DNA of 64,000 nucleotides from an uncultured Paracoccaceae bacterium (GTDB taxonomy: Bacteria > Pseudomonadota > Alphaproteobacteria > Rhodobacterales > Rhodobacteraceae): NCBI GenBank assembly GCA_947499715.1, contig CANMPL010000002.1:186001-250000 (forward strand), in the 5' to 3' direction. The translations under genes were made by a program, and so were the position numbers. Below the pieces are notes generated by a model that made no database searches, was not told where the DNA came from, and was given only the letters and a program-made list of their open reading frames with translations. Positions 61,767 to 64,000 of this stretch are shown here, in pieces; the stretch's first letter is position 1, and every line of letters begins with the position of its first letter.

Positions 61767-62387
61767 ATGCCTTTGGAACTTGATTATCTTGTAGAATCCG
61801 CCTCTCAGACCGCCGGTCCCTATGTCCACATCGGGCTCGCGCCGGGTGCCGCCGGCTTTGATATCTATGACCGCGAACTTGGCTTCGACATTACCGGTCC
61901 CAATGCCAAAGGCGAACGCATTCGGGTCGAGGGGCTTGTGATTGATGGCACCGGTAGCCCCGTTAAGGACGTGCTGCTCGAGATCTGGCAAGCCAATGCC
62001 GATGGCATCTATGCCCACCCCGAAAGCGCGGGCGAAGTAGAGGAAGGTTTCCGCGGTTGGGGTCGGGTCATCACCGATTTCGAAACTGGCCTTTGGGGGT
62101 TTGATACCGTCAAACCCGGCCCAACACCGGGCCGCAATGGACAAACCCAAGCGCCTCACCTCAACATCTGGATCGTGGCGCGCGGCATCAATATCGGCCT
62201 GAATACCCGCATGTATTTCGCTGACGAGGAGGCCGCGAATGCGGCCGATCCTGTGTATAACATGATCGAATGGGAAAACCGCAGGGCCACTCTTTTGGCG
62301 CAGCGCGACGACAGCGGTGACATACCGGTTTATCGGTTTGAAATCCGGTTGCAGGGCGAAGGCGAAACCGTGTTTTTCGATATCTAG
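61767..62387 (+). CDS. pcaG: Protocatechuate 3,4-dioxygenase, alpha subunit
   Basis: A 206-residue non-iron subunit paired with PcaH. It has the intradiol fold (ASQTAGPYVHIGLAP, VLLEIWQANADGIYAHPES, GWGRVITDFETGLWGFDTVK, APHLNIWIVARGINIGLNTR). The histidine and tyrosine ligands of PcaH are not all kept, as expected for an alpha subunit. The ATG at 61767 is chosen over an upstream in-frame codon at 61740 that overlaps pcaH. Confidence 0.96.
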   Translation: MPLELDYLVESASQTAGPYVHIGLAPGAAGFDIYDRELGFDITGPNAKGERIRVEGLVIDGTGSPVKDVLLEIWQANADGIYAHPESAGEVEEGFRGWGRVITDFETGLWGFDTVKPGPTPGRNGQTQAPHLNIWIVARGINIGLNTRMYFADEEAANAADPVYNMIEWENRRATLLAQRDDSGDIPVYRFEIRLQGEGETVFFDI

Positions 62388-62396
62388 GGACCGACG

Positions 62397-63185
62397 ATGG
62401 CTCAGTTTGCGCAGATCAACGGCAAGACACTGCACTTCGCCCATCGGGCCGGGGCAGGGGGCAGGGCCATCGTCTTTTCGAATTCTTTAGGCACGGATAT
62501 GCGGATTTGGGATGACGTGATTGCCCAGCTGCCACCCGATATCCCCGTCCTGACCAGCGACAAGAGCGGTCATGGCCTGTCAGAGCCGGGCGCGCAAAGC
62601 ATCGCAGACCACGCGGACGACCTGATTGCGCTGATGGACCATCTGGGCCTGTCGCAAGCCCTGATCTGTGGCGTGTCAGTCGGTGGCATGATTGCGCAAG
62701 ACCTCGCCGCGCGTCGCCCCGATCTTGCTGCGGGGCTGGTGCTTTGTAACACGGCCTACCAGATCGGCGATGCAGCGTTTTGGGGCGCGCGGATAGCGGC
62801 CTTGGATGCCGATGGTTTGGGGGCATTGGCCGGTCCGGTGATCGCGCGTTGGTTCGGCGAAACCTTCCGTACCAACGAACCCGTCCGCACCGCCGGTTTC
62901 CGCACGATGCTGGCCCATACGCCGCAAGCAGGCTATCGCGCCGTCTGCGAAGCGATCCGGGACGCCAACCTCAAAAAAGCAACCGCGACCATCAGCTGTC
63001 CCACGCTATGCGTCGCCGGAAGCAGCGACCTGACCACCCCGCCAGACAGCGTGATCGCTTTGGCGAATGTGATCCCGGGTGCGACCTACACCTGCCTGGA
63101 TGATGTCGGTCACTTACCCTGCATCGAAGCGCCCACCGCTCTGGCGGCACTTGTCAAAAAGGCCTACGATCAACTCGGCGCGTAG
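62397..63185 (+). CDS. pcaD: 3-Oxoadipate enol-lactonase
   Basis: A 262-residue alpha/beta hydrolase that opens the enol-lactone to 3-oxoadipate. The nucleophile elbow is CGVSVGGMIAQ, the acid is probably the aspartate in CVAGSSDLTTPPD, and the histidine is in LDDVGHLPCIE. It is the last gene of the pca operon here. The order pcaC-H-G-D differs from the D-C-H-G-B order known in rhizobia, and pcaB is not present in the window. Confidence 0.93.
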   Translation: MAQFAQINGKTLHFAHRAGAGGRAIVFSNSLGTDMRIWDDVIAQLPPDIPVLTSDKSGHGLSEPGAQSIADHADDLIALMDHLGLSQALICGVSVGGMIAQDLAARRPDLAAGLVLCNTAYQIGDAAFWGARIAALDADGLGALAGPVIARWFGETFRTNEPVRTAGFRTMLAHTPQAGYRAVCEAIRDANLKKATATISCPTLCVAGSSDLTTPPDSVIALANVIPGATYTCLDDVGHLPCIEAPTALAALVKKAYDQLGA

Positions 63186-63200
63186 CGCTGCGCCGCTCGA

Positions 63201-64000
63201 CTACTTAGACGTCTCGCGTGCCAGCACAAAATCGAAATCGATCTCAAGGTAGGGGGCGTTGAACCCAACCTCTTTCGCCTTTTCGGGGTCATTGATCGTC
63301 ACAAATTCCGCCAGCAGGCTTTTCTTGACGCCAAAAACCGCATCGGAATCAATGTATTGATCGTCGGGGTCAAAAATATGCGTCGTCAGCGTATCATACC
63401 CCTCGGCCTTGACGATGTAGTGCAAATGCGCAGGCCGATAGGGGTGCCGCCCGAGCCGCCCCAACAGGTCGCCAACGGGGCCATCATCTGGGATCGGATA
63501 GTACTTCGGCTTCACAGCCTTGAACCAATACGTGCCGTCAGCGCCCGTGCGGAACAGGCCGCGCAGGTTGAACTCTGGCTGCAACCCCTGTTGCTGCACG
63601 TCATAAAATCCCTCGTCATTGGCCTGCCAGACGTCCAGCGTGGCGCCGCTGATCGGGTTGCCCTCGGTGTCCATGATCCGACCTTTCACGACCAGATCTT
63701 CCCCCTTCTGATCAAGGCAGATGTTGGTGCCCATCTCGTATTCCGGTGCGCCATCCACGTGAAACGGCCCAAGAACCGTGTTCTCTGACGCGCCGTTGGG
63801 CCTGCGTGAATTGACCGCATCCACAAGCATCGACACACCCAAGACATCCGACAGCAAGATAAACTCCTGCCGCCAATCGTTGCAGGTATGGCCCGTCTTG
63901 GTCAGAAACTGGATCGTTTCAAACCATTCTTCCTGCGTTGGCTCAATCTCTTTGACCGCCTCGTGCAACTTGCGAATGATGACTTCCATCGCCTCGCGCA
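63201..64000 (-). CDS. Hydroxyquinol 1,2-dioxygenase-type intradiol dioxygenase, N-terminus cut
   Basis: At least 266 residues of an intradiol ring-cleavage dioxygenase; the frame is open to the window edge (REAMEVIIRK...), so the start lies beyond 64000. Ligands are seen around DGPVGDLLGRLGRHPYRPAH, LHYIVKAEGYD and TTHIFDPDDQYIDSDAVFGV. The N-terminal helical domain (EWFETIQFLTKTGHTCNDWR) and the TTHIF block fit hydroxyquinol rather than catechol 1,2-dioxygenases. It would open 1,2,4-trihydroxybenzene. It is convergent with pcaD, so a second aromatic pathway probably starts here. Confidence 0.88.
   Translation of the reverse strand, partial: REAMEVIIRKLHEAVKEIEPTQEEWFETIQFLTKTGHTCNDWRQEFILLSDVLGVSMLVDAVNSRRPNGASENTVLGPFHVDGAPEYEMGTNICLDQKGEDLVVKGRIMDTEGNPISGATLDVWQANDEGFYDVQQQGLQPEFNLRGLFRTGADGTYWFKAVKPKYYPIPDDGPVGDLLGRLGRHPYRPAHLHYIVKAEGYDTLTTHIFDPDDQYIDSDAVFGVKKSLLAEFVTINDPEKAKEVGFNAPYLEIDFDFVLARETSK

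Noticed and set aside
1-64000. CRISPR arrays, tRNA or rRNA genes, prophage or intact insertion sequences
   Set aside because: No regularly spaced repeats, cloverleaf-like tRNA sequences, rRNA signatures, integrases or transposases were recognised in reading the window. A tRNA scan would be the decisive test for missed short RNA genes.

Overview
The window looks like chromosomal DNA of a marine alphaproteobacterium of the family Rhodobacteraceae (Roseobacter group). This rests on gene content and style: class II (B12) ribonucleotide reductase, a DUF1489 gene, hisS-hisZ-hisG with one-base overlaps, a myo-inositol cluster, TRAP and tripartite tricarboxylate transporters, pca genes with PcaQ, and the short intergenic repeat with a GCCGGAGGCTCCGGC hairpin that is common in this group. 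Assignment to a genus is not possible by eye. No rRNA, tRNA, CRISPR array, intact insertion sequence or prophage was seen.

Layout. 1-3.8 kb: end of hisS, then hisZ, hisG, a tiny Lys-rich gene and DUF1489. 3.9-7 kb: two NrdR-like boxes, nrdJ and a PPOX-fold protein. 7-20 kb: a complete-looking inositol regulon with an ABC transporter, a LacI-type regulator, two Gfo/Idh/MocA oxidoreductases, an IolE-like dehydratase, and iolD-iolC-iolB-iolJ-iolG. Two near-identical palindromes (core GCAACCGGTTGC) lie in its two divergent promoter regions. 20-25 kb: a two-part small membrane exporter, rpsD with a clear promoter, a CAT-like acetyltransferase, a catalase-like protein and rplY. 25-29 kb: lldD, a LacI regulator and an AldA-like dehydrogenase, a lactaldehyde-to-pyruvate module. 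29-35 kb: an RND efflux pair and a LysR gene. 35-42 kb: TRAP dctQM without dctP, a double OsmC protein, an SDR, an NrtS-like mini protein, a sulfatase-family hydrolase and a decayed TAXI-type binding protein gene. 42-52 kb: a tricarboxylate module (tcuA, GntR, AbrB-type membrane protein, PrpF-like isomerase, fused TctA-TctB, TctC, and a TctD/TctE-like two-component pair). 52-54 kb: outer-membrane protein and LysR. 54-59 kb: the most unusual locus, a tandem SnoaL protein followed by two translationally coupled Rieske fusions (Rieske + FMN glutamate-synthase domain; Rieske + ThDP decarboxylase/oxidase domain). 59-64 kb: siderophore-interacting-type flavoprotein, pcaQ, pcaC-pcaH-pcaG-pcaD and the start-truncated end of a hydroxyquinol 1,2-dioxygenase gene.

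How the genes work together. The window is largely a set of substrate-specific catabolic islands, most with their own regulator and transporter, set between a few housekeeping genes. Inositol would be taken up by the ABC system and degraded to DHAP and malonate semialdehyde (iolA is not in the window). Tricarboxylates would enter through TctC/TctAB and be oxidised or isomerised by TcuA and the PrpF-like protein. Protocatechuate would be opened by PcaHG and carried to 3-oxoadipate by PcaC and PcaD (pcaB is missing here). The role of the double-Rieske operon is unknown; sequence suggests that a 2-oxoacid-type ThDP enzyme and an FMN/3Fe-4S enzyme exchange electrons through their Rieske domains, which is inference only.
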